A stretch of 64,000 nucleotides of DNA from an uncultured Prevotellaceae bacterium. GTDB lineage: Bacteria; Bacteroidota; Bacteroidia; Bacteroidales; Bacteroidaceae. How positions within the stretch are numbered: position 1 is the first letter of the stretch; every line of letters begins with the position of its first letter. The stretch covers positions 17,337 through 81,336 of the forward strand of contig CAMWSK010000010.1 of the NCBI GenBank assembly GCA_947176895.1. Reading direction: 5' to 3'. The translations under genes were made by a program, and so were the position numbers. The notes beneath the pieces are model-generated. The model made no database searches and was not told where the DNA came from. It saw only the letters and a list, made by a program, of their open reading frames with translations. Of this stretch, positions 54,522 through 63,947 are shown in pieces.

Positions 54522-57260
54522 ATGAAAAAGCCTTTTCTTTTGCTTTTGTTCCTGCTGGGATTGTTCCGCAACATGCAAGTGTCTGCCGAGGACATTCCCT
54601 TTCGTGAACAACGACGTGAAATTTTCCGTGTATTGCCCATCAACGAAGAAAGTATTGTCTTCCTGGGCAACAGTATTACGAATTTCAATACATGGCCCGA
54701 GGCTTTCGGCAGCACGGCCGGTGTGGTGAACCGTGGCATCAGCGGTAACTATTCGGGCGAAGTGCTGGAACACCTCGACCTGATTGTGAGCGGGCGTCCC
54801 CAAAAGATTTTCCTGATGATCGGCATCAACGACTATCAGTCGCCCGAAGTCGTGATACCCAACACCAAGCGCATCATTGATGTGGTGCGCCGCGAATCAC
54901 CCGAGACCACCCTCTACATCCAAAGCCTGTTACCCTGCAACCGCGCAGACAGAAAAGGTATGGTGGAGCCTATCAACAAACAGCTGAAGGAACTTTGCGA
55001 GAAGGAAGGCATCACATTCATCAACCTCTACCCGCGCTTGGTGGACGACAACGCCGCCAATCCCGGCATTGCCGGCGCCTACACCAACGACAACCTGCAC
55101 GTGACCGCGGCAGGCTATCGCGAATGGACCAAAGACTATGAGCAATATACAGGCATAGCACCGTCGTGGTCTCAGGACGACGTGGTGCTGCCCAGCGGTT
55201 TCGTTCCTTTCGAGAACATCATGATTTCCGAGTTCTGCATGTTGCCGGTCAACGATGGCGACATACTGATGCTTGGCGACTACAACGTGCAGACGGGCGA
55301 GTGGGCGGAATTGATGCAGTCTCCCAAAGTGAAGAACCGCGGTATCGGCATCGGTTGGGGCTACTCGCTGACGCTTGACAAGCTCAAGCGCGTCATCCCC
55401 TACATCATCAAGGGGAACCCATCCAAGATTTTCTTGCAATGCGGTGCACGCGACCTGGGCGGCGGCACATCGGCCGACGACGCTTACACCAAGTATATAG
55501 CAGCCGTGGAAGACATCAAGAACCTTATGCCCGAAGCTGATATTTACCTGCAAAGCATCATCCCGTTCACGGATGCCACGCTCAACACAGAAAAGGTGGT
55601 GCCCTTCAACGAGAAAATCAAGGCTTATGCCGAAGCGGACAACCGGGACAAGGTTCAGTTCGTAGACGTCTACACGGCATTGTCCGAGAACGGAGTGCTC
55701 AACACCAAATTCGTCGGAGCCAACACCGCACAAAGCCGCGGCATCAACGGCCGGGGATATCTGCGCTGGGCCGCCACACTGGCTCCCTTCATGGGCGAGG
55801 ACATACGGCCCGTGCCCGAGTTGAGCGATGCTGCCTTTGCCCTGAACGAAGCCCTGTCTGCCGCCCGTCGCAAGGCTTTTAACCTCATTGTGGGCGATGA
55901 GCCGGGGCACTATGACGAAGAAGCATCTGCTCCGTTGCGCGAAGCCATCGCTACGGCAGAAACATTGCTGAGCGACCCGGACGAACTCACCGACAAGCAA
56001 GCCGCCGAACAGGCATCGCTGCTGGAGGCTGCAGCCGCACGCATCAACGAGCATATCGTCCTGCCGCACCTCTCAACCGACGAGAACGAGGTGTGGTACA
56101 AACTCTCCACACCCTTGCGCAACAACCTGTTTACGGAAAACGAAGGCTTGGGTAGCGGAGCCATGGGCAAGACAGAGAACAACAACAGCAACCAGCAATG
56201 GAAATTTACGCTCAGGACAGACAACACATGGAACATCATAAGCCGGGCAGACGGGGGATATCTCAGCCCCGAAGCTGCCGGCAGCGCACAATTGCAGACC
56301 GTCAAGAACGAACCGGCAAAAGGATGGACCCTGCAACCGGCCTCCACTTTAGGCTACTTCATCGCTGTTTGCGGAACGGCACAACTGCATCAGACCAATG
56401 CCTCCTTAGGCTATAAAATCATCAATTGGGGAGGCGGAACCAACACGACCGATGACGGTTGCCAGTTTCGGGTGACCACGGTGACCACAGAACCGGACCC
56501 TGACCCCGAACCCGAAGTCGCCCCCGACGCCCTGCTCACGCTGACCAACATATCCCTCGACGGAACATCACCATACAAAGTGCCCGAAGAGATGGCGGCT
56601 CCGGTGCTCGCCGCAGAAAGCGCAACCGTAGCCATCGACTTCACGCTGGCCGACAACTCGGCAGAGATGGCTCTCGTGGGCAGTTCCAACTCATCGGCAG
56701 CAGAAAATTTTGTGTGCGTCTCTGTGGCTTCGGCCAACAATTTCGGTGTGCGCTATAACAACGGTGGAGGCAAATACACGCAAACCGCCTCGATAGGGAC
56801 AAACCGCCACCGGATTGTCGTCACGATGCAACCCGTCAACCCCTCATGCTCCTACTATCTTGACGAAACCAAGATGCGTGATGTGGCAGCCGTGGTGCCC
56901 ACCTTGGGCAATGTCTCCGGAGTGGACGGCCTTTACCTCGGCGGTCTGGTCTGCTCGGACAACGCCAACAAATACCCCATGCGCGGAACCATCCACTCTG
57001 TTCAATTCTTCCCCGGCGTACTGACGCCCGGGCAAGTGGCAGCCATCAATTACGACGGCCTGATTGCCACTTCCATTTCCGGCATCGAACAGGCCGGCGT
57101 GGCATATCGCGTGGAAAGCGGCCGCATCATCATCACGGGCAACCCTTCTTCCGCCCGGGTCTACGACATGACGGGGCGTCAACACGCCGCCAACGGTCTG
57201 CGTCCCGGCCCATATTTGTTAAGAATCAACGGAAAGAGCCATAAAATACAGGTGCGCTGA
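54522..57260 (+). CDS. Secreted multidomain SGNH/GDSL hydrolase with a second, degenerate SGNH copy
   Basis: 912 residues, signal peptide at 1-22. Residues about 25-215 are an SGNH hydrolase: FLGNSIT near 46 (nucleophile Ser), MIGINDY near 100 and DNLHVTAAGY near 190 (Asp and His). Residues about 215-430 repeat this fold with the key residues changed: LGDYNV replaces GNSIT and the Asp-x-x-His is lost. A helical domain (about 440-510, FIVAR-like), a beta-trefoil-like part (about 515-650), a Pro/Glu/Asp linker and a LamG-like domain (about 670-850) follow. The C-terminus (VYDMTGRQ, GPYLLRINGK) resembles Bacteroidota C-terminal sorting domains. Probably an esterase acting on acetylated glycans; the substrate is not known. 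Confidence 0.83.
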   Translation: MKKPFLLLLFLLGLFRNMQVSAEDIPFREQRREIFRVLPINEESIVFLGNSITNFNTWPEAFGSTAGVVNRGISGNYSGEVLEHLDLIVSGRPQKIFLMIGINDYQSPEVVIPNTKRIIDVVRRESPETTLYIQSLLPCNRADRKGMVEPINKQLKELCEKEGITFINLYPRLVDDNAANPGIAGAYTNDNLHVTAAGYREWTKDYEQYTGIAPSWSQDDVVLPSGFVPFENIMISEFCMLPVNDGDILMLGDYNVQTGEWAELMQSPKVKNRGIGIGWGYSLTLDKLKRVIPYIIKGNPSKIFLQCGARDLGGGTSADDAYTKYIAAVEDIKNLMPEADIYLQSIIPFTDATLNTEKVVPFNEKIKAYAEADNRDKVQFVDVYTALSENGVLNTKFVGANTAQSRGINGRGYLRWAATLAPFMGEDIRPVPELSDAAFALNEALSAARRKAFNLIVGDEPGHYDEEASAPLREAIATAETLLSDPDELTDKQAAEQASLLEAAAARINEHIVLPHLSTDENEVWYKLSTPLRNNLFTENEGLGSGAMGKTENNNSNQQWKFTLRTDNTWNIISRADGGYLSPEAAGSAQLQTVKNEPAKGWTLQPASTLGYFIAVCGTAQLHQTNASLGYKIINWGGGTNTTDDGCQFRVTTVTTEPDPDPEPEVAPDALLTLTNISLDGTSPYKVPEEMAAPVLAAESATVAIDFTLADNSAEMALVGSSNSSAAENFVCVSVASANNFGVRYNNGGGKYTQTASIGTNRHRIVVTMQPVNPSCSYYLDETKMRDVAAVVPTLGNVSGVDGLYLGGLVCSDNANKYPMRGTIHSVQFFPGVLTPGQVAAINYDGLIATSISGIEQAGVAYRVESGRIIITGNPSSARVYDMTGRQHAANGLRPGPYLLRINGKSHKIQVR

Positions 57261-57301
57261 GTCATCTCGCCGCGCAACCGGCAGAGAGACATCAACAAAA
57301 A

Positions 57302-57346
57302 AACATCAACACGTCCAACCTCGGACGCGTTGATGTTTTTTTTATT
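57302..57346. terminator. Bidirectional terminator between the SGNH gene and rlmD
   Basis: AACATCAACACGTCC pairs with GGACGCGTTGATGTT with one mismatch; A and T tracts on either side serve both convergent genes. Confidence 0.9.
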
Positions 57347-57366
57347 TTTCCCCGTTCTTCCGGGTG

Positions 57367-58794
57367 TCAGTCTCCCGACCGCAACTCCAGCAACACGACA
57401 TTCTCCACGTGCTGCGTGTGGGGGAACATATCCACGGGCTGGATACGTGTCACCTTGTATTCAGCATCCAACAGCTGCAGATCGCGTGCCTGGGTGGCAG
57501 GGTTACAGCTAACATACACTATGCGCTTGGGATGGGCAAAAAGAATGACGTCCACCACATCCTGATGCATGCCCGCACGAGGCGGATCGGTAACGATAAC
57601 ATCGGGACGACCGTGCCGGGCGATGAACTCCTTGTTCAACACATCCTTCATATCGCCGGCATAGAACAACGTGTTCTCGATACCGTTGATGAGGCTGTTG
57701 ATTTTGGCATCCTCGATGGCATCGGGCACATACTCGATGCCCACCACCTGACGTGCGCGGCGGGCCAGGAAATTGGCAATGGTGCCCGTGCCTGTATACA
57801 GGTCATAAACCAGCTCGTTTCCTGTCAATTGGGCAAAGTCACGCGCCACTTTATACAACTCATAAGCTTGGTTGGTGTTGGTCTGATAGAAGCTCTTGGG
57901 GCCGACCTTGAAACGCAGGTCCTCCATCTCCAAGAAGATGGCATCGGTGCCATAGAAGTTATGGACAGGCAAATCACCAAAGGTGTCATTACATTTGGTG
58001 TTGTTCACCCACAGCAACGAGGATATCTCGGGATGACAGGCATGAAGGTGGGCCATGAGGCCATCGGCCAGATGCTGCTCTTCATCGGAGTTGATACAGA
58101 ACTGTAGCAAAATCATCAGTTCCCCGGTGTTGCTCAAGCGAATCATCACTCCGCGCAACAGCCCCACATGCTCACGGGCATCGTAGAAAGTAAGGCCGTT
58201 GGCCCACGCATAATCGCGGATGCACAGGCGGATGCTGTTGTTCACCTCGGGCATCAAGTGGCATTTCTCAATGGGCAGAATCTTGTCGAAAGCACCACCG
58301 GCATGGAATCCGATGCTGTCGTTGTGTTCAAAGGTCTCGCCACTTTGTATCTGCTCCCTGGTGAGCCAACGTTTGTTGGCACAGCCGAACTCCATTTTGT
58401 TGCGATACTCCAGCGTTTGTTTACTACCCATAATGGGTTGGCATTCGGGAAGTTCAACCTTGCCAATACGCTGCAAAGCATCCATCACCTGACGCTGTTT
58501 CCAATAAAGTTGCTGCTCATAGTCCAGACACTGCCACTTACATCCGCCACAAACGCCGAAATGTTGGCACACAGGCTCCACGCGATGTGGACTGAATTGA
58601 TGGAACCTGACCGCCTCGGCCTCGGCATAGTTATGCTTCTTCTTGGTCAACTGCAGGTCGACCACATCTCCGGGAACCACATAAGGCACAAAGACCACCA
58701 GGTCGTCCACACGTGCCAAAGACTTGCCTTCGGCTGCAAGTTGGGTAATTTCTACCTTTTCCAATAAGGGTAAGGGCTTACGTTTTCTACTCAT
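57367..58794 (-). CDS. rlmD: 23S rRNA (uracil-5-)-methyltransferase RlmD/RumA type
   Basis: 475 residues. The enzyme adds a methyl group to a uracil of 23S rRNA using SAM. Order: TRAM-like beta domain (about 8-70), Fe-S cysteines (CQHFGVCGGCKWQC), then the methyltransferase with YDLYTGTGTIANFLA, TDPPRAGMH, the catalytic Cys in YVSCNPATQ and HVENVVLLEL at the end. The family contains TrmA and RlmC/RlmD, so the exact target uracil is inferred. It is monocistronic with its own promoter and terminator. Confidence 0.9.
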   Translation of the reverse strand: MSRKRKPLPLLEKVEITQLAAEGKSLARVDDLVVFVPYVVPGDVVDLQLTKKKHNYAEAEAVRFHQFSPHRVEPVCQHFGVCGGCKWQCLDYEQQLYWKQRQVMDALQRIGKVELPECQPIMGSKQTLEYRNKMEFGCANKRWLTREQIQSGETFEHNDSIGFHAGGAFDKILPIEKCHLMPEVNNSIRLCIRDYAWANGLTFYDAREHVGLLRGVMIRLSNTGELMILLQFCINSDEEQHLADGLMAHLHACHPEISSLLWVNNTKCNDTFGDLPVHNFYGTDAIFLEMEDLRFKVGPKSFYQTNTNQAYELYKVARDFAQLTGNELVYDLYTGTGTIANFLARRARQVVGIEYVPDAIEDAKINSLINGIENTLFYAGDMKDVLNKEFIARHGRPDVIVTDPPRAGMHQDVVDVILFAHPKRIVYVSCNPATQARDLQLLDAEYKVTRIQPVDMFPHTQHVENVVLLELRSGD

Positions 58795-58810
58795 CTCTTT
58801 AAAATTTGCA

Positions 58811-58818
58811 CAAAATTA
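58811..58818 (-). promoter_or_regulatory. -7 box of rlmD
   Basis: TAATTTTG on the minus strand, 17 bases above the ATG at 58794. Confidence 0.45.
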
Positions 58819-58874
58819 AGCAAAAGAGAAGAAAATAATGCCTTGGCTGTAGGTGATATTTCAAAAAAAGAACT

Positions 58875-58882
58875 TAATTTTG
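58875..58882 (+). promoter_or_regulatory. -7 box of ppdK
   Basis: TAATTTTG 50 bases above the ATG at 58932; the leader between is very AT-rich. Confidence 0.5.
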
Positions 58883-58931
58883 TAAATAACATATATCTAA
58901 TACCACATTAAATATATAATATTATTTAACA

Positions 58932-61655
58932 ATGGACAAAAAAAGAGTTTACACTTTTGGTAACGGGCAAGCCGAGGGCAATGCCAGTATGCGTGAAGTG
59001 TTGGGTGGCAAGGGTGCCAACCTTGCCGAGATGAACTTGATTGGAGTGCCTGTGCCTCCCGGTTTCACCATCACCACAGACACGTGTAACGAGTATTATG
59101 AAATCGGCCAGGAGAAGCTGGTTGAGCTGTTGCAAGACGAAGTGAAGGCTGCTGTGGCCCACACGGAGAAGCTGATGAACAGCAAGTTCGGCGATGTGAA
59201 GAACCCCCTGCTGATGAGCGTTCGATCCGGTGCCCGCGCGTCTATGCCCGGTATGATGGACACCATCCTGAACCTGGGTTTGAACGACGAAGTGGCAGAA
59301 GGCATGGTTGCCAAGACGGGCAATCCCCACTTCGTATACGACAGCTATCGTCGTTTCGTGCAGATGTATGGCGATGTGGTGTTGGGCATGAAGCCTGTGA
59401 ATAAGGAGGACATCGATCCCTTCGAGGCCATCATCGAAAAGGTGAAGGAAGAGCAGGGTGTTGTGCTGGACAAGGATCTCAGCGTAGAAAGCCTGAAGAC
59501 CTTGGTAGAACTCTTCAAAAAGGCTATCAAAGAGCAGACCGGCCACGACTTCCCCACGGACCCCATGGAGCAGTTGTGGGGTGCCATCTGCGCCGTGTTC
59601 CGCAGCTGGATGAACGAACGCGCCATCCTCTACAGAAAGATGGAAGGTATACCCGATGAGTGGGGTACGGCTGTGAGTGTGATGGCCATGGTGTTCGGTA
59701 ACATGGGTGACACCAGTGCCACCGGCGTATGCTTCAGCCGCGATGCCGGCAATGGCGAGAACATCTTCAACGGAGAGTATCTGATTAACGCCCAGGGCGA
59801 GGACGTGGTTGCCGGTATCCGCACTCCCCAGCAGATTACCAAAATCGGTAGCCAGCATTGGGCCGAGCGTGCAGGTATCAGCGAGGAAGAGCGTGCAGCC
59901 AAGTATCCCTCCATGGAAGAGGCCATGCCCGCCTTGTATGCCGAGTTGAATGCCCTGCAGGAGAAACTGGAGAATCACTATAAGGATATGCAGGACATGG
60001 AGTTCACCGTCCAGGAAGGCAAACTGTGGTTCCTGCAGACCCGCAACGGTAAGCGTACCGGCACCGCAATGGTTAAGATTGCCATGGATTTGGTGCGCGA
60101 GGGCATGATTGACGAGAAGACTGCCATCCTGCGTTGCGAGCCTTTGAAGCTGGACGAGCTGCTTCATCCCGTATTCGACAAGGACGCCCTGAAGAAGGCC
60201 AAGGTCATCACTCAGGGTTTGCCCGCTTCTCCCGGTGCTGCATGCGGACAGATTGTGTTCCATGCCGATGATGCACAGGAGTGGCATGAGAACGGGCACA
60301 AGGTGGTGTTGGTACGTATCGAGACCAGCCCCGAGGATTTGGCCGGTATGGCCAGTGCCGAGGGTGTGCTCACAGCCCGTGGCGGTATGACCTCTCACGC
60401 TGCCGTTGTGGCTCGCGGTATGGGTAAGTGCTGCGTGAGCGGTGCAGGTGCCATCAACGTGAACTACAAGACCAAGACCGTAGAAATCGAGGGCGTAGTA
60501 TATAAGGAAGGTGACTACCTGTCACTGAACGGTACCACCGGTCAGGTTTATGCCGGCGAGGTTGCCACCAAGGCAGCTGAGTTGAGCGGCGACTTCAAGG
60601 CCTTGATGGACCTCTGCGACAAGTACACCAAGATGGAGATTCGCACCAACGCCGACACACCCAAGGATGCAGAGATTGCACGCCAGTTCGGTGCCAAGGG
60701 AATCGGTTTGACCCGTACCGAGCACATGTTCTTCGAGAACCAGAAGATTGTTGCCATGCGCGAGATGATTCTGAGCGAGACCGTTGAAGGTCGCGAGAAA
60801 GCCTTGGCCAAGTTGTTGCCCTATCAGAAGGAGGACTTCTACGGCATCATGAAGGCTATGGACGGTCTGCATGTGAACATCCGTCTGCTTGACCCCCCCT
60901 TGCACGAGTTCGTTCCCCACGATTTGGAGGGTCAGAAGACCATGGCCGAGCAGATGGGTGTGAGTGTAGAAAAGATTCAGCAGCGTGTGAACTCTCTGAG
61001 CGAGAACAACCCCATGCTGGGTCACCGCGGTTGCCGTCTGGGCATCACCTTCCCCGAGATCACAGCCATGCAGACCCGCGCCATCCTGGGTGCCGCCTGC
61101 CAGCTGAAGAAGGAAGGCTACGACCCCCATCCCGAAATCATGGTTCCCCTCGTAGGTATCCTGTATGAGTTGAAGCAGCAAAAGGAGGTCATCATGAAGA
61201 CCGCTGAAGAGGTATTTGCCCAGGAAGGTATCAGACTTGACTTTGAGATTGGCACGATGATTGAGACTCCTCGTGCAGCCCTCACCGCCGACAAGATTGC
61301 TACTGAGGCCCAGTACTTCAGCTTCGGTACCAACGACCTGACTCAGATGACCTTCGGCTACAGCCGCGACGACATCGCCAGCTTCCTGCCCATGTATTTG
61401 GAGAAGAAGATTCTGAAAGTTGATCCCTTCCAGGTGCTGGACGAGAATGGTGTAGGCCAGCTCATCAAGATGGCCGTGGAGAAAGGTCGCACCGTGCGTC
61501 CCGGCATGCGTACGGGCATCTGCGGTGAGCATGGAGGTGAGCCCACCAGCGTTAAGTTCTGCGCCAGCCTTGGTATGAACTACGCCAGCTGCTCTCCCTT
61601 CCGCGTACCCATCGCCCGCCTTGCTGCGGCCCAGGCTGCCATAGAAAACGAGTAA
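58932..61655 (+). CDS. ppdK: Pyruvate, phosphate dikinase
   Basis: 907 residues, full length. The enzyme interconverts pyruvate + ATP + Pi and PEP + AMP + PPi, a central step in Bacteroidota that lack or bypass pyruvate kinase. The N-terminal ATP-grasp domain starts VLGGKGANLAEM. The phosphohistidine is His489 in GGMTSHAAVVARGMGK. The C-terminal PEP/pyruvate barrel carries GLTRTEHMF, GTNDLTQM and the active-site Cys region MNYASCSPFRVPIARLAAAQA. Codon choice is strongly biased, as in highly expressed genes. A terminator follows; the integrated element begins after it. Confidence 0.98.
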   Translation: MDKKRVYTFGNGQAEGNASMREVLGGKGANLAEMNLIGVPVPPGFTITTDTCNEYYEIGQEKLVELLQDEVKAAVAHTEKLMNSKFGDVKNPLLMSVRSGARASMPGMMDTILNLGLNDEVAEGMVAKTGNPHFVYDSYRRFVQMYGDVVLGMKPVNKEDIDPFEAIIEKVKEEQGVVLDKDLSVESLKTLVELFKKAIKEQTGHDFPTDPMEQLWGAICAVFRSWMNERAILYRKMEGIPDEWGTAVSVMAMVFGNMGDTSATGVCFSRDAGNGENIFNGEYLINAQGEDVVAGIRTPQQITKIGSQHWAERAGISEEERAAKYPSMEEAMPALYAELNALQEKLENHYKDMQDMEFTVQEGKLWFLQTRNGKRTGTAMVKIAMDLVREGMIDEKTAILRCEPLKLDELLHPVFDKDALKKAKVITQGLPASPGAACGQIVFHADDAQEWHENGHKVVLVRIETSPEDLAGMASAEGVLTARGGMTSHAAVVARGMGKCCVSGAGAINVNYKTKTVEIEGVVYKEGDYLSLNGTTGQVYAGEVATKAAELSGDFKALMDLCDKYTKMEIRTNADTPKDAEIARQFGAKGIGLTRTEHMFFENQKIVAMREMILSETVEGREKALAKLLPYQKEDFYGIMKAMDGLHVNIRLLDPPLHEFVPHDLEGQKTMAEQMGVSVEKIQQRVNSLSENNPMLGHRGCRLGITFPEITAMQTRAILGAACQLKKEGYDPHPEIMVPLVGILYELKQQKEVIMKTAEEVFAQEGIRLDFEIGTMIETPRAALTADKIATEAQYFSFGTNDLTQMTFGYSRDDIASFLPMYLEKKILKVDPFQVLDENGVGQLIKMAVEKGRTVRPGMRTGICGEHGGEPTSVKFCASLGMNYASCSPFRVPIARLAAAQAAIENE

Positions 61656-61677
61656 GATTTAGCTAATTATCAGTAAA

Positions 61678-61725
61678 TTAGGCGGCGAGTCAATGAAATT
61701 CAAAGACTTGCCGCCTAATGTTTTT
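61678..61725 (+). terminator. Terminator of ppdK
   Basis: TTAGGCGGCGAGTC pairs with GACTTGCCGCCTAA with one G-T pair, followed by TGTTTTT. Confidence 0.9.
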
Positions 61726-61914
61726 AATGAAAACACGTGCATTTTGCACACTTTGTGGGCAGGATGAACGCAAATGTTTAGAAAATGTTGCGATACTTTT
61801 TGGCAGATGTTTAGAGCGTGTTTAGAGTTGTAACCGATGAAACGATAGTGAGTTAAGGCATTTTTGGCTAATTGGAATGATTTTAAATAAAAACAAATAG
61901 GAACATAGAACGAT
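61726..61914. other. Integrase upstream region; possible attachment-site end of an integrated element
   Basis: No gene. It contains three direct copies of GTTTAGA at 61776, 61809 and 61820. Short direct repeats near an integrase gene can be arm-type recombinase binding sites. The exact junction with the ppdK side cannot be seen from one end only. Confidence 0.35.
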
Positions 61915-63396
61915 ATGGCAACATTTAAAGCATGCGTTCAAAAAGTACGCAAAGACGGTTTTTACCCGGTTTACATCAGGGTTACCCACCACAGAGGTAC
62001 GCAGTTCATCAAGACTGACAAGATGGTCACCAAGAACGAACTTTCCCGGACGAAAGAAATCGAGGACCCTTACGTGCTTCAATTCTGCATACAGCGGATA
62101 ATGGAGTACAACGAGAGACTGAACAAAAAGGATATCGAACACTGGACGGCAAAGGAAGTGGCCGACTTTCTGGTGAACGGAAATGATGACATCTGTTTCT
62201 CTGAATATGCGAGAAGGCATATCGACCGTATGATCGACAACGGGCAGGAACGCAACGCCAAGAACTATAAACTTGCATTGCAGCACCTGGAACGGTTCTG
62301 CGGTACAAACAGAGTGATGTTCTCGGCTCTGACTTCCACACAGGTGAACAAATGGATCAAGTCTCTGGAACAAACCCACAGAGCAAAGGAGATGTACCCC
62401 ATCTGCATACGACAAGTATTCAAGGCCGCCATCCTGGAATACAACGACCATGACAACGGCATCATACGCATCAAGACCAACCCGTGGATAAAGGTGGAGA
62501 TACCGTCGGCAGACAGGACGGAGAAACTTGCCATTACACCGGAAGCTTGCAGGGAGTTCTTCTCCTACCCTCTTCCGGAAAGCAAGATGAAATTTCCTTT
62601 GACGGAGTTCGGAAGGGACGTGGCCATGTTGGTCCTTTGCCTTGCAGGCATGAATACCGTTGACCTGTTTCAGCTGAGGAAGCAGGACTTTAAGGATGGC
62701 ATTATCCGGTACCAACGGGCAAAGACAAAGAAATTCCGTGCTGATGGCGCTTACATGGAGATGAGGGTCCCGGCCATTATTCAACCGCTGTTTGAAAAGT
62801 ACCTCAACACAAGGGATGATGACGAACGTCTGTTCAGTTTCTACCAGCGCATGACGACTGCGGATAGTTTCTGCGCAAATGCAAACAGCGGCATTAAGCA
62901 GTTATGTAAGGCCATGGGGATGCCCAAGGAGGAATGGTATTCGGTTTACACGTTCCGCCACACATGGGGTACCGTTGCGCAGAACGATTGCGGGGCATCG
63001 ATTGACGAAGTTGCATTTGGCATGAACCACAGCAACGGGTACAAGGTAACACGCGGATATATCAAGATTGACTTTTCCCCTGCATGGGAACTGAACGAGA
63101 AGGTGGTTGATTTCATTTTCTTCTCCGGCAAAGCATCTGTAAGGGAACAGAAGCCGGAGGACACGCATTTCCGGTTGTCATACCGGTTCATGGTGAATGC
63201 GGCAGCTTATCACAACGGCCAAAAGGTGGCAGAACTGACTGATGTAGGTTTCAACAATGTGGATGAAGTAATCGACAAGCTCGCAACGATGCTTCCCGAT
63301 GACATTCCAAACCGCGCGACGGTGATGTTCAAAATCGTCAACCTTGACAAGGAGCAGACCGTGGTGTACCAGCGGCAGAAAGGAAAAGGGTGTTAA
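61915..63396 (+). CDS. Tyrosine recombinase (site-specific integrase) with long C-terminal extension
   Basis: 493 residues. Order: N-terminal arm-binding domain (about 1-85), SAM-like core-binding domain (about 95-200), catalytic domain (about 205-390). In the catalytic part: Lys in RAKTKK (about 270), Arg348-His349 in YTFRHTWGT, His372 in GMNHSNG, and the nucleophile Tyr382 in TRGYIKID. The first catalytic Arg is replaced by Asn247 (AGMNTVDL), a change common in Bacteroidota integrases. About 110 residues after Tyr382 (ending VYQRQKGKGC) are additional and not recognised. The gene marks an integrated element extending beyond the window. It overlaps the following convergent gene by four bases (TTAA). 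Confidence 0.9.
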   Translation: MATFKACVQKVRKDGFYPVYIRVTHHRGTQFIKTDKMVTKNELSRTKEIEDPYVLQFCIQRIMEYNERLNKKDIEHWTAKEVADFLVNGNDDICFSEYARRHIDRMIDNGQERNAKNYKLALQHLERFCGTNRVMFSALTSTQVNKWIKSLEQTHRAKEMYPICIRQVFKAAILEYNDHDNGIIRIKTNPWIKVEIPSADRTEKLAITPEACREFFSYPLPESKMKFPLTEFGRDVAMLVLCLAGMNTVDLFQLRKQDFKDGIIRYQRAKTKKFRADGAYMEMRVPAIIQPLFEKYLNTRDDDERLFSFYQRMTTADSFCANANSGIKQLCKAMGMPKEEWYSVYTFRHTWGTVAQNDCGASIDEVAFGMNHSNGYKVTRGYIKIDFSPAWELNEKVVDFIFFSGKASVREQKPEDTHFRLSYRFMVNAAAYHNGQKVAELTDVGFNNVDEVIDKLATMLPDDIPNRATVMFKIVNLDKEQTVVYQRQKGKGC

Positions 63397-63620
63397 TCCT
63401 TGCTGAGGTCGACACGAAGGTGCCCGCGGGCGGCACTTGCCAACGAATCAACTTCCGGGAATGTAAGGTTATCTCCGATGACAAGCACCATCTCTGTTTC
63501 GGAGGATGCCGCAATGCGTGCGAAGTCCATCAATTCCGAGAAACGGTAATCATCAGAACGCAATGTTACAAAAACGCCTTTTCGCAAAAGAGCCTTGATA
63601 TTGTCTGCAGATTTCCTCAT
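63393..63620 (-). CDS. Small protein of unknown function on the integrated element
   Basis: 75 residues: MRKSADNIKALLRKGVFVTLR, then SSETEMVLVIGDNLTFPEVDSLASAARGHLRVDL. It has a mixed alpha/beta look and no signal or membrane segment. I do not recognise it. A TATCTTTG box lies 16 bases above the ATG; a TTG six codons further up would overlap that box. Its stop shares TTAA with the integrase stop, tail to tail, so the two genes are likely an old unit of the element. Confidence 0.68.
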   Translation of the reverse strand: MRKSADNIKALLRKGVFVTLRSDDYRFSELMDFARIAASSETEMVLVIGDNLTFPEVDSLASAARGHLRVDLSKD

Positions 63621-63635
63621 GTGATTATTTTTTGG

Positions 63636-63643
63636 CAAAGATA
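63636..63643 (-). promoter_or_regulatory. -7 box of the small element gene
   Basis: TATCTTTG on the minus strand directly above the ATG at 63620. Confidence 0.5.
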
Positions 63644-63832
63644 ACCCAACCGTTGCATTGGCGGCGTTTATCTTTTTACCCTTGAAACCTGCAGGGATTT
63701 TTTCTTTGCAGGTTTTCTTTTCCTTATCCGCTCTAATTTACAAAAAAAATCGTTCAAAAAAAATTTTTTATGTCGGCGGCGTCGGAGCGGAGCGAACGTC
63801 GCGCGCGTGCGCGTTTCGACATCCGACTCCAT

Positions 63833-63909
63833 AGAATAATTTTTGATTTAAAATTATTCTTCTACATCCGTAGTAAGGACTATGGATTAGTCCTTACGTC
63901 CTAATCCAT
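63833..63909. repeat. Cluster of overlapping inverted repeats
   Basis: AGAATAATTTT pairs with AAAATTATTCT (63833-63860). GTAAGGACTA pairs with TAGTCCTTAC (63873-63897), and ATGGATTA with TAATCCAT (63882-63909); the last two overlap and are mutually exclusive folds. CG-rich alternating stretches lie on both sides (near 63800 and 63925). No gene is seen between 63644 and the window end. Confidence 0.7.
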
Positions 63910-63947
63910 AAAAAGGATATTCCCGCGCGCACGCGTGAAGGTTACAC

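Noticed and set aside
58926..60398. 490-codon open frame on the minus strand opposite ppdK
   Set aside because: Shadow of the strongly biased codons of ppdK; no family features and no promoter.
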